A stretch of DNA of 51,302 nucleotides from JAAZNO01 sp012798275 (lineage in GTDB: Bacteria > Chloroflexota > Anaerolineae > B4-G1 > SLSP01), in NCBI GenBank assembly GCA_035347995.1, contig DAOPQD010000015.1, positions 1-51,302 on the forward strand, given 5' to 3'. Positions 24,767 through 33,400 of this stretch are shown here, piece after piece. The translations under genes were made by a program, and so were the position numbers. The first letter of the stretch is position 1; each line of letters begins with the position of its first letter. Below the pieces are notes generated by a model. The model was not told the origin of the DNA. It was given only the letters and a program-made list of their open reading frames with translations, and made no database searches.

Positions 24767-24806
24767 CGCCACCTCCGTGCACAAGGGAGAACACCGCAAC
24801 TTTTTT

Positions 24807-24835
24807 ATTATAGCATGGCTCGATGGAAAAGGCAA
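24807..24835 (-). promoter_or_regulatory. Sigma-70-like promoter of the CRISPR operon
   Basis: On the - strand TTGCCT (complement of 24830-24835) and TATAAT (complement of 24807-24812) are 17 bases apart and face the operon. It would give a leader of about 240 bases to cmr1. The region from here to 25051 contains no gene, no CRISPR repeats and nothing else recognised. Confidence 0.75.
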
Positions 24836-25051
24836 TCTATCCAGTTGCGTTGCAACACACCAGGCCGAACGCCGGCGCACTGTTTCCAGGAGCGCAATAA
24901 GGCAATGCAATGGCTTCTCAAAAAATAGAACTCAGTGAGCCGGGAGCCATCACAATCTCTTCTAACTACTCATCACTCACGACACACATTCTCGTGCTTG
25001 CCCGGCGTGCGCCTGCACCGGGCGTCTCCTTGACCGGAGATTCCATCCTCC

Positions 25052-25717
25052 TCATTTGGGAGCTGAATCGTCCAGCAACTCCGCCCCATAAGGCCGCAGA
25101 TAGGCGACCTCCACAGGGCGGTCGTCCCCCCTATCGCATGGGCCATCGAACGTGAAAGTGGTGATCGAAGCAGTTTGAGGATAGCCGTCGTAAAAGCCAG
25201 GGATGGTGTGCAACGCGCGTTTTTCCGCCGCTGTCGTCGGTCGTCCCAGCGCCCAGAGCACGGCGAAAGCGATCACATCCCCGTGGGTGACGGCGGCGAC
25301 GGTCTGCCCGGCATAGGCGCGGCGGATTTCGGCCACAAAGGCGCGGATCCGGGCCACAATGTCGGCGGGCTGCTCGTACGGCGGCGGCGAACCGGCGTAG
25401 AGATCCCAATCGCGCGCAGCGGCAACGGCCAGGGGATGCCCTTCCAGCGGAATGTGGATCTCGTCGAGCCAGGGAGAGGTCGCCGGCGTGAGCCGGGGAT
25501 GCTGCAGCGCCACGTGCGCCGCGGTCTGACGTGCGCGCAGCTGCGGACTGCTGAACAGCGCCGCCAGGGGCGTCGCTCGCAGCGCCGCCGCGGCCGCCTG
25601 CGCCTGTCGGTGACCCAGCTCGCTGAGCTCAAAGCCCGGCAAACGGCCGTAGATGAGGTTATCAGGATTGTGCACCAGCCCGTGACGGATGAACAACAGA
25701 CGTGTCGTAGATTCCAT
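25052..25717 (-). CDS. Histidine phosphatase family protein (phosphoglycerate mutase-like)
   Basis: This 221-residue protein has the RHG catalytic motif (LLFIRHGLVHNP, phospho-accepting His) and GRLPGFELSELGHRQAQ. The second conserved SSPQLRARQTA and the late catalytic His in VAAVTHGDVIAF are also present. It is most like the MSMEG_4193/CobC-like phosphatases in layout; substrate unknown. ATG 25717 follows AAAGGACA; a TTG three bases earlier is possible but unlikely. It is divergent from the S9 peptidase gene, with a shared control region of under 90 bases. Cofactor-dependent mutase activity is less likely than simple phosphatase activity. Confidence 0.85.
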   Translation of the reverse strand: MESTTRLLFIRHGLVHNPDNLIYGRLPGFELSELGHRQAQAAAAALRATPLAALFSSPQLRARQTAAHVALQHPRLTPATSPWLDEIHIPLEGHPLAVAAARDWDLYAGSPPPYEQPADIVARIRAFVAEIRRAYAGQTVAAVTHGDVIAFAVLWALGRPTTAAEKRALHTIPGFYDGYPQTASITTFTFDGPCDRGDDRPVEVAYLRPYGAELLDDSAPK

Positions 25718-25755
25718 CAAAATGTCCTTTCGCGCAATTGTGTTACACTTAAGGC

Positions 25756-25761
25756 ATTATA
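25756..25761 (-). promoter_or_regulatory. Probable -10 box for the histidine phosphatase gene
   Basis: TATAAT on the - strand lies 38 bases before the ATG at 25717. No convincing -35 hexamer was found at the expected distance. The + strand of the same short gap must also carry the S9 peptidase promoter, which I cannot place. Confidence 0.45.
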
Positions 25762-25805
25762 CCATTGGCCCATTCATTACCCATTACACGACAAAGGAGC
25801 GCCAG

Positions 25806-27764
25806 ATGACCCAGGTGACAATCGCGCCCTACGGCGCCTGGAAATCGCCCATTACCTCAGCGCTGATCGCGGCCCGGGCGGTACGGCTGGAAGCGCCCCG
25901 CTTCGACGGCCCCGACCTGTACTGGATCGAGGGACGCCCCAGCGAAGGCGGGCGTAACGTCATCGTCCGCCGCGCCGCCGACGGCGACCGCCGCGACGTG
26001 CTGCCCGCGCCCTTCAACGCGCGCACGCGCGTCCACGAGTACGGCGGCGGCGCGTACACCGTCCACCAGGGAGTGCTCTATTTCTCCAACTTCAGCGATC
26101 AACGGCTGTACCGGCTCCCGCCGGGCGGCGCGCCGCAGCCCCTCACACCGGCGCTGCCCCTGCGCTACGCCGACGGCGTCGTGGATGCGGCGCGTGGACT
26201 GCTGTTCTGCGTGCGGGAAGATCATCGCGCCGCGGGCCAGGAGGCCCGAAACACGCTGGTGCGCCTCCCTCTGACGGGCGAGGTCACCGAGGGCCTCGTC
26301 ATCGCAGAAGGCTACGATTTCTACGCCGCGCCGCGCCTCAATCCGGAAGGCGACCGGCTCGCCTGGCTGTGCTGGAATCATCCCAACATGCCCTGGGATG
26401 GCTGTGAACTGTGGCTCGCCGATGTGCAACCCGACGGCGACCTGACCAACGCGCGCTGCGTCGCCGGCGGGGAGGAGGAATCCATCTTCCAGCCCACCTG
26501 GGGTCCGGATGGACGGCTCTATTTCGTCTCCGACCGCACCGGCTGGTGGAACCTCTACCGCCTGGAAGGGAACACGGCCCGTCCGTTGCAGCCGATGGAG
26601 GCGGAATTCGGTCAGCCGCAATGGGTTTTCGGGCAAAGCACCTTCATTTTCCCCGACGCCCACACGCTGCTCTGCAGCTACGAACGGGAAGGGACCGATC
26701 ACCTGGGGAAGCTCGACCTCCGCACGCTGGCCTTCGAGACGCTGCCCCTGCCCTACAGCAGTCTGGGACAACTCACGAGCGGCCCGGGGGGGAGGGTAGC
26801 GCTGCTCACCGGTTCGCCCACGGAGGTCACGACGCTGCAACTCTTCGATCTAACCACCGGCGCCAGCACGCCCATCCGCCGCTCCACCGAACTCACCCTC
26901 GATCCGGGCTATCTGGCGATTCCCGAAGCGCTCACGTTCCCCACGTCCAACGGCCTTGTGGCCCATGCGTTTTTCTACCGGCCGCAGAACCGCGATTTCG
27001 CCGCGCCGGAAGGCGAACGTCCGCCCTTGTTGGTCCTCAGCCACGGCGGGCCGACGGGCGCCGCCTCCAGCACACTGAATCTGAGCATCCAGTACTGGAC
27101 CAGTCGGGGGTTCGCCGTGCTCGACGTGAATTACGGCGGGAGCACGGGCTACGGGCGCGCCTATCGGCAGCGGCTCAATGGCAACTGGGGCGTGGTGGAC
27201 GTGGAAGATTGCATCAACGGGGCGCGCTATCTGGTGGAACGCGGCGAAGTGGATGGCGCGCGGCTGGCCATTCGCGGCGGGAGCGCGGGCGGCTACACCA
27301 CGCTGTGCGCGCTCACCTTCCATAAAGTCTTCGCAGCAGGCGCGAGCCATTATGGCATTGGCGATGCAGAAGCGCTCGCGCGCGACACGCACAAATTCGA
27401 GTCGCGGTATCTCGACCGGCTCATCGGCCCCTATCCCGAACGCGCCGACCTGTACCGCGCCCGTTCCCCGATCCATTTCACCCACCGGCTCGCCTGCCCG
27501 GTCATCTTCTTCCAGGGATCGGAGGATCCCGTCGTGCCGCCCAATCAGGCCGAGGCCATGGTCGCCGCGCTGAAGGAGAAGGGCATTCCCGTGGCGTATG
27601 TGTCCTTCGAGGGCGAGCAGCACGGCTTCCGCCGCGCGGAAAACATCCAACGCGCCCTGGACGCCGAACTGTACTTCTACAGCCGCATCTTTGGCTTCGA
27701 GCTCGCCGAGCCGCTAGAGCCGGTGGCGATTGAGAATCTGGATGAGGGAAAGGGTAATGGGTGA
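25806..27764 (+). CDS. S9 family peptidase (acylaminoacyl/dipeptidyl peptidase-like)
   Basis: This 652-residue serine peptidase has an N-terminal beta-propeller (about 1-400, with repeated YxxDRTGWWNLYRL-type blades) and a C-terminal alpha/beta hydrolase domain. The catalytic triad is visible: S493 in GGSAGGYT, D574 in GSEDPVVP and H606 in EGEQHGF. There is no signal peptide, so it is probably cytoplasmic and cuts short peptides, as acylaminoacyl peptidases (S9C) do. ATG 25806 has AAAGGAG upstream; open frame before it is not coding-like. It is followed by a tandem-repeat spacer and glmS. The propeller normally limits substrates to oligopeptides. Confidence 0.93.
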   Translation: MTQVTIAPYGAWKSPITSALIAARAVRLEAPRFDGPDLYWIEGRPSEGGRNVIVRRAADGDRRDVLPAPFNARTRVHEYGGGAYTVHQGVLYFSNFSDQRLYRLPPGGAPQPLTPALPLRYADGVVDAARGLLFCVREDHRAAGQEARNTLVRLPLTGEVTEGLVIAEGYDFYAAPRLNPEGDRLAWLCWNHPNMPWDGCELWLADVQPDGDLTNARCVAGGEEESIFQPTWGPDGRLYFVSDRTGWWNLYRLEGNTARPLQPMEAEFGQPQWVFGQSTFIFPDAHTLLCSYEREGTDHLGKLDLRTLAFETLPLPYSSLGQLTSGPGGRVALLTGSPTEVTTLQLFDLTTGASTPIRRSTELTLDPGYLAIPEALTFPTSNGLVAHAFFYRPQNRDFAAPEGERPPLLVLSHGGPTGAASSTLNLSIQYWTSRGFAVLDVNYGGSTGYGRAYRQRLNGNWGVVDVEDCINGARYLVERGEVDGARLAIRGGSAGGYTTLCALTFHKVFAAGASHYGIGDAEALARDTHKFESRYLDRLIGPYPERADLYRARSPIHFTHRLACPVIFFQGSEDPVVPPNQAEAMVAALKEKGIPVAYVSFEGEQHGFRRAENIQRALDAELYFYSRIFGFELAEPLEPVAIENLDEGKGNG

Positions 27765-27765
27765 A

Positions 27766-27842
27766 GCATCCAGCTTCCAGCATCCAGCTTCCGGCTTCCA
27801 GCATCCAGTATCCGGCTTCCAGCATCCAGCATCCAGCTTTCA
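27766..27842 (+). repeat. Short tandem repeat (CAGCATCC/AGCTTCC units) before glmS
   Basis: The spacer between the peptidase and glmS consists almost wholly of alternating ATCCAGC, TTCCAGC and TTCCGGC units. The frame stays open through it, which would add a low-complexity PASSIQ-repeat leader to GlmS, but that would destroy the N-terminal nucleophile, so the repeat is judged non-coding. Confidence 0.85.
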
Positions 27843-27853
27843 ACGAGGAGCCT

Positions 27854-29644
27854 ATGTGTGGAATTTTTGGCATCGTCACGAACGAAGAGCAGCCGTTAGG
27901 GCCGATTCTGGTCAACGCGGCGCATAGTCTCACCTACCGGGGATACGACTCGGTGGGCTGCGCCACCCTCCACGAGGACGGCCGCATTGATTTGCGCAAA
28001 GACGTCGGCAAGGTGGCCAGCGTTGCCGAGCGGCTCAATTTTCACGAGATGCGGGGCCAGCGCGGCATTGTGCAGCTGCGCTGGGCCACGTTCGGCGCGC
28101 CCTCGCAGGTGAATGCGCAGCCCCATCTCGATTCCGACGGCGACATGGTGGGCGCTCACAACGGCAACGTGGTCAACAACGTGGAGCTCATGGCGCAATT
28201 CACGGCCGAGGGCATGGTCGTCCGCTCGACGAACGACGGCGAGAGCTGCGTGCACGCCGTGGAGCGTTATGTCAACCAGGGCTACGGGATGCTGGAGGCC
28301 ATCCGCCGGGCTTACCACGATCTGGAGGGCGATTACGCCTTCATCATCGGGCGCGTGGGCGAGGATCGGCTCTACGCCTTCAAGAAAGGCTCCGGCCTGG
28401 TGGCGGGCCTCGGGGAGGGCGCCACCTACGCCTCCTCCGACCTGCCCTCGATCCTGGCGCTCACGCGACGGGTGCTGCGCGTGCGGGATGGCGAGATCGT
28501 CGTGCTGCGGCCGGAAGGGGTGGATCTCTATCACGTCGAGGATGGACAGCCCATCAAGCGTGAGCCGGAGCTGGTGACCGAAAGCATGGACGCGGTCGCC
28601 AAGGGCGGCTATCCCCATTTCATGCTCAAGGAGATTCACGAGCAGCCCGGCGTCGCGCGCGAATTGCTGCACCTCTACGACGCTTCCGGGGATGTCGCGC
28701 CGGTAGTGCGTCGGCTGCGCGAGGCACGGCATCTCTATCTCATCGGCTGCGGGACGAGCTATCACGCCTGCCTGTTGGGCGCGGTGTACATGGCGCGGCT
28801 CGCGGGGCGGCCGGCGATTCCCATCCTCGCGCCGCAGTTCGTGCCCCAGTACGCGCCGACCATCGGCTCGCAGGACGTGGGGCTGTTTGTCAGCCAGAGC
28901 GGGGAGACGAAGGACGTCCTCAACGCCTTTCACGCCGGGCAACGGCGCGAGATGGGTTCCGTGAGCCTGGTGAACGTGATCGGTTCAACGCTGATGAACG
29001 AGACCGAACACACGCTGCCCCTGGCCTGCGGCTACGAGATCAGTGTGCCGGCCACCAAGACTTTCATGAACCAGGCGCTCGCCTTCCTCTACCTGGCGCT
29101 GCGTATGGGCGGCCACAATACCGGCGTACTGACGCGGCTTCCAGAGTTGCTGGAACGCACCCTCGAGGCCGTGGAAGCGCCGGTGCGCGCGCTCCAACCC
29201 CGCCTGACGGCTCGCAACGACCTCTACTGCCTGGGTTATGGCCTCACCTACCCCATCGCCCTGGAGGGAGCGCTCAAACTCAAAGAGGTGACGTACGCGC
29301 ACTGCGAGGGGATGCTTTCGACGGAATTCAAGCACGGCCCGCTTTCGGCAGTGGACGAAGGCTATCCCGTCATCTTCGTCGCCGGGCCGGAGGACGTGGG
29401 GCTGGCCGTGAGCGGGATCAACGAGGTGGCGGTGCGCGGCGGGCATACCATCGCCATCGCCGCGGCGGACGCGCGTCTGCAAGCCAACGCGCACACCACC
29501 CTCGCGCTGCCCGACGCCGATCCCCTGTTCACGCCGCTGCTGGCGACGCTGCCCCTGCAGCTGCTGGCGTATTACCTGGGCGTCGCCCGGGGCTATGATC
29601 CCGATTTTCCCCGCAATCTGAGCAAGACGCTGACGGTAGATTGA
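27854..29644 (+). CDS. glmS: Glutamine--fructose-6-phosphate aminotransferase
   Basis: This 596-residue enzyme makes glucosamine-6-phosphate from fructose-6-phosphate and glutamine, the first step to UDP-GlcNAc. The start MCGIFGIV supplies Cys2, which becomes the N-terminal nucleophile after Met removal; this fixes ATG 27854, preceded by GAGGAG, over an open extension of 31 codons. The glutaminase domain (1 to about 220, with QLRWATFGAPS and NGNVVNN) precedes two SIS domains: GCGTSYHACL and SQSGETKDV, then GALKLKEVTY. The family C-terminus NLSKTLTVD is intact. No glmS ribozyme-like leader is visible; the space upstream is a tandem repeat. Slight differences from housekeeping GlmS (for example WATFGAPS instead of WATHG) leave room for a paralogue with another amino-sugar substrate. 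Confidence 0.9.
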   Translation: MCGIFGIVTNEEQPLGPILVNAAHSLTYRGYDSVGCATLHEDGRIDLRKDVGKVASVAERLNFHEMRGQRGIVQLRWATFGAPSQVNAQPHLDSDGDMVGAHNGNVVNNVELMAQFTAEGMVVRSTNDGESCVHAVERYVNQGYGMLEAIRRAYHDLEGDYAFIIGRVGEDRLYAFKKGSGLVAGLGEGATYASSDLPSILALTRRVLRVRDGEIVVLRPEGVDLYHVEDGQPIKREPELVTESMDAVAKGGYPHFMLKEIHEQPGVARELLHLYDASGDVAPVVRRLREARHLYLIGCGTSYHACLLGAVYMARLAGRPAIPILAPQFVPQYAPTIGSQDVGLFVSQSGETKDVLNAFHAGQRREMGSVSLVNVIGSTLMNETEHTLPLACGYEISVPATKTFMNQALAFLYLALRMGGHNTGVLTRLPELLERTLEAVEAPVRALQPRLTARNDLYCLGYGLTYPIALEGALKLKEVTYAHCEGMLSTEFKHGPLSAVDEGYPVIFVAGPEDVGLAVSGINEVAVRGGHTIAIAAADARLQANAHTTLALPDADPLFTPLLATLPLQLLAYYLGVARGYDPDFPRNLSKTLTVD

Positions 29645-29770
29645 GCCTCGGACCCAGACGGCAGCCCCCGACAGCCAGACTCCGCGAGCGGGCGTCTGGA
29701 AGCCGTCGGGCTAAGCACGGCAATCCTTGCCAATGCTGGGGAACAAGGTATCTATCATCTATAATGAAGG
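29645..29770. other. Post-glmS spacer with imperfect hairpin and TATAAT
   Basis: No gene is seen. An imperfect hairpin (outer arms about 29663-29672 and 29705-29712, inner CCAGAC/GTCTGG) lies just after glmS and may end its transcript, but there is no U-tract. Part of it shares the GGACCCAGACG start with the terminator at 6613-6674. A TATAAT is at 29760-29765 without a clear -35. Confidence 0.45.
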
Positions 29771-30037
29771 GAAACGCCCTGTGTTGGCGCACACCGTGCA
29801 AGAGTGAAAATGTGAGTCGTGAGGCGTGAGTCGTGAGTAGAGATTGCGACAGCTCACCGGTTCGGCGGGGGAGCCTGACAAGGGCCAACCGCGCTGAAGC
29901 GCGGTGTTTGAGGACGTTGCAGCCCAGGGGGCCAGGAATTTCTAATCTTATTCGTGAAATTCGTGTTCATTCGGGGCCATTTTCGAAGGAGACGCCATGT
30001 GCTGGCGCACATCATTCAAGAATGAAAATGTGCGGTC
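29771..30037 (+). repeat. Imperfect direct repeats, about 47 bases, two copies
   Basis: The stretches 29771-29817 and 29990-30037 are related: both contain TG(T/C)TGGCGCACA, then CAAGA(G/A)TGAAAATGTG. Each could encode a short CWRT...ENV peptide, but the frames stop after about 20-30 codons and differ in start codon, so I treat them as non-coding repeats or remnants of a lost gene start. Between them lie GTGAGTCGTGAG-type short repeats (29813-29840) and a GCGCTGAAGCGC palindrome (29891-29902). Confidence 0.55.
29937..29991 (+). repeat. Dispersed intergenic repeat, copy 2
   Basis: This is the same 55 bases as at 1-55 with one difference. Here too it ends in CGAAGGAG followed within eight bases by ATG, but the frame that starts at 29997 stops after 30 codons. 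In copy 1 the same motif launches the xylanase gene, so the repeat can act as a portable ribosome-binding site. Confidence 0.8.
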
Positions 30038-30102
30038 ATTGTTCAGCCTGGCATCAGGTAGTTCGACGGCGATGGATGAACCTTTGTGAGCTGTAGCTTT
30101 TG

Positions 30103-30235
30103 CCCCTTCCCAACGGCGCAAACGCCGTTGGGAAGGGGAGAAAAAATAAGGGGGTTTTGCAGGCGGGCGTAGCCCGCCTGCAAAACCCCACAAAAAAAAC
30201 TTCCCTTTCCCCCCGTGAGCGCGGGGGGAAAGGGA
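30103..30235. repeat. Three consecutive perfect hairpins with A-rich linkers
   Basis: Hairpin 1 pairs 30103-30118 with 30123-30138 (16 bp). Hairpin 2 pairs 30151-30167 with 30173-30189 (17 bp). Hairpin 3 pairs 30202-30214 with 30223-30235 (13 bp). Linkers are A-rich (AAAAAA and AAAAAAAA). Read on the - strand, hairpins 3 and 2 are each followed by a T-run and look like tandem intrinsic terminators, yet no - strand gene lies upstream of them. The three stems have unrelated sequences. The rest of 30236-30438 holds no gene; a TTTTGACG repeated twice at 30304-30318 may be promoter sequence for the next gene. Confidence 0.8.
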
Positions 30236-30438
30236 TAAAGAGCAAAAACGGAATGACCTCAGACCCCAACCGTGTCCTCCGCGTTTTGTGTACCTCCAGC
30301 CCTCCCCCTTTTTGACGTTTTTTTGACGCTGCGCCGTTAGACTAAACTTGATTCCTGGCAAATCGGCATTCTGACGCTGTCCCTGTCCAGAAAAAGGGCA
30401 GCGCTCAGGTTCAAGCAGTATCCATCGAAGGAGGGCAT

Positions 30439-33400
30439 ATGAAACGGCTATGGGTTTTCAGTGGAGTGTTGGGCCTGGCATTCTTGCTTGCCGGATTGGC
30501 GTATGGCGTGATCCCCCTTGAAATTCCCTTCCTTGCGCCGCGAGCGGTTGAGGCGGCGCCGGCGATTCCTGAGGCAACCGCGCCAGAAAGCCTTCCAGAA
30601 GCAGAACCAATCGCCTGCAGCGCGCTCACCTCCAACGGGGAGACGGCCTTCCGCAGCACGTTGCTCGCCACAAAGGACAGTTATGTCACCGACAGAGCGG
30701 GGGACACCAACTACGGAACGGCTACCAATCTGAAGGTGGGATTGTCTTCACTCCTCGGCACGTACACCTATCGCACCTTCGCGGCATTCGACCTGTCTTC
30801 CCTGCCCGCCGATGCCGTGATTCTGACCGCCACGCTCGAATTGTACCGGACCTCTGCCGGTGATTTCAATATCGCGGCGCAGGCGCTCACCCAGGAATGG
30901 AACGAGACGACTGTGACCTGGAATGCGCAACCGACGGCCACGACAGTCAATGAAGCAACGGGCGCGGCTGCTGGCGACTGGTATCGCTGGGACGTCACGC
31001 AGATCGTGAAGAACTGGTACAACGGCGCATGGACCAACTACGGCCTGCGCTTGATCCCTTCTGGAATGGGGGTACCGCCTTGTTCCCCTCACTCTTTTGA
31101 CTCCCGCGAGGCCACCAACCCGCCGCGCCTGGTGATCACGTACGTGCGGCGAACAGAGCTGACGGTGCAGGCAGATGCACACATCTCCCATAGCTATCCC
31201 AATAACAACTATGGCACTTCGCAAAATATGTCCGTGCGGGATGATCACACCGGCACTGGGGCGCACGCCCTGCTGAAGTTTGATCTGTCCGGCATTCCGG
31301 CGGGCAGCACCGTGATCAGCGCCTCATTGGGGTTGGAAGCAGTGATCAATCGGGCGCAGGCCGGAACCGTGATGGAGACGTTTTCCATCGCGCCGGAAGC
31401 CGTGCTTGCCGCCTGGCAAGAGAGTGGCGTAACATGGAACAACGCCCCGGCAACGGCAGGCCAGGGCGACCCCGCGCAGCCGTGGAAAGGATGGCCGTGG
31501 AACTGGTTCGACGTGACTCATATCGCGCGGGCCTGGAGCTCCGGCGCAGTGAGCAATTACGGCGTGATGCTCAAACCTGCGAGCGGCTCGCCTGGCAGCG
31601 CCTTAATGTATACCAGGGAAGGCTCTGGGCCGGCGCATCTGATCATCACGTATGGTCCGCCGCCGTGTTACCCGGCCACCGACGTCACCATTAATGGGGC
31701 GACAGCGGGTCTCATCGGCACGGCGTATGATTTCACGGCCGAGGTCCTTCCCGTAACAGCGACTTTGCCCATCACCTATGTCTGGGAGGCCACCGGGCAA
31801 GCGCCCTATTCCGGCTCGCAGGCCAGCCAGACTTACACGTGGACCACGCCCGGAACAAAGGGGATCACGGTCACGGTGGAAAACTGCGAGAGCAGCCTTG
31901 TGGACACCCATCAGGTCGTCATCACCGAGCCGCCGCCCCTCTGCCCACAGCCCCTCACCGGTTTGACCCTCACCGGCCCGGCGGGGGGGGTCATCGAAAC
32001 GACGTATGGCTATACCGCGACGCCGGTCCCCGTGGGCGCTACGCTGCCCATCACCTACACCTGGGAAGCGACCGATCAGACGCCTTACACCGGCTCACAA
32101 GCCACACGCCAATACACCTGGGCCACGCCTGGACTAAAGGCGATCACTGTCTCCGCGCAGAATTGCGGGGGGACAGTCGTGCAGCATTACACCGTCAACG
32201 TGCAACCGCGTCCTGACCTGCGGGTCACCGGCGCCTGGTATGACCAGGCCGAGGGGCGCGTCTACTACATCGTGCAAAACACCGGCGCGGGGACGGCCCC
32301 CGCCGGCCACACGGTGCGGCTATTCCGCGACGGCAGCGCGGTCGCCTCGACGCCCTTCGACGAGGCGCTGCCGCCGGGAGCAGTGCGCGCGGGCAGTCTG
32401 GCGGATGCCTGGACGTGCGCCGGCACCACAGCGCAAATGCGCCTCTGCGCTGACGCGACCGGTCTCATCCCTGAGACTGATGAAGGCAACAACTGCTTCG
32501 AAGAGAGCTGGTCGTGCGATCTCGTGCCGCCGCAGATCACCTCAGGCCCTACGGTGTCCGCTATCACTGAACACGGGGCAACGATCAGTTGGACAACGAA
32601 CGAGCCGTGTCGCGGGCGCCTGGACTACGGGCGGAATGGCCCATTCAATGTCACCTCAATCACCGACGGCGCGTATCAAACGAGCCATCAAGTCACCCTC
32701 ACCGATCTCGAGGCCGCCAGCCCTTACTATTACAGCGTCACCGTCGCCGACGCAGCGGACAATCCCACGAACAGCGGCGGCGCGTTCTTCGAGACCGCGG
32801 CTCTGGGCACCGATCCAGTAGGGCTTGGTGCCGTGGGCATCTTGCCATACGACTCCGCCTATTATGAATTTTGGACGCTCTATGCCGAGGTGGTAGGCGA
32901 TGTCGCTGGCGTAGATCGCGTGGCGTTCTTCCTGGATGGGCAGTTGATCGGGCGCGATTATGCACCCACAGGCGACCGGTACGAGGTCTACGTGTCGCCG
33001 GCAGCGCTGGGATTGACGCGCGCGCAGTGGTTCACCGGCCACACGCTTCAGGTGCAGGGATACAATCTTGAAAATGAACCGACGGCCAGGGTCGCAACCG
33101 TGACGCCGGCCACACGGCCCATGCCGGGTCAGGCTGTCATCGTCAGCCCCACACCCGGCAAGATCCTCTACCTTGACGGTCCGACCGCGCCCGCCGGGAG
33201 CACACTCGATGTGCGGGTCGTGGGTGAGCAATACGCCTGGAAGTGCACTTCCACCGGCTTCTCGGAGGGTGAAACAGTCCCCCCAGGCCTCTCGGCGGTG
33301 CTGTGCAACCCAGTACGCGACGAAGTCAGCAGTATGAAGATATACCTGGATGGGACGCTGTCGTCCACCCACACACCGACTCCGGGAACTTACGATCACG

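Noticed and set aside
24618..25051. Possible CRISPR array next to the operon promoter
   Set aside because: No direct repeat of 25-40 bases recurs at regular spacing here or downstream of 14069.
27766..27853. N-terminal extension of GlmS through the tandem repeat, or a glmS ribozyme
   Set aside because: The nucleophile Cys must be residue 2, fixing the start at 27854; the repeat has no ribozyme-like conserved core.
29997..30089. A 30-codon gene behind dispersed repeat copy 2
   Set aside because: Good ribosome site but the frame is short, its start is itself a repeat, and there is no family resemblance.
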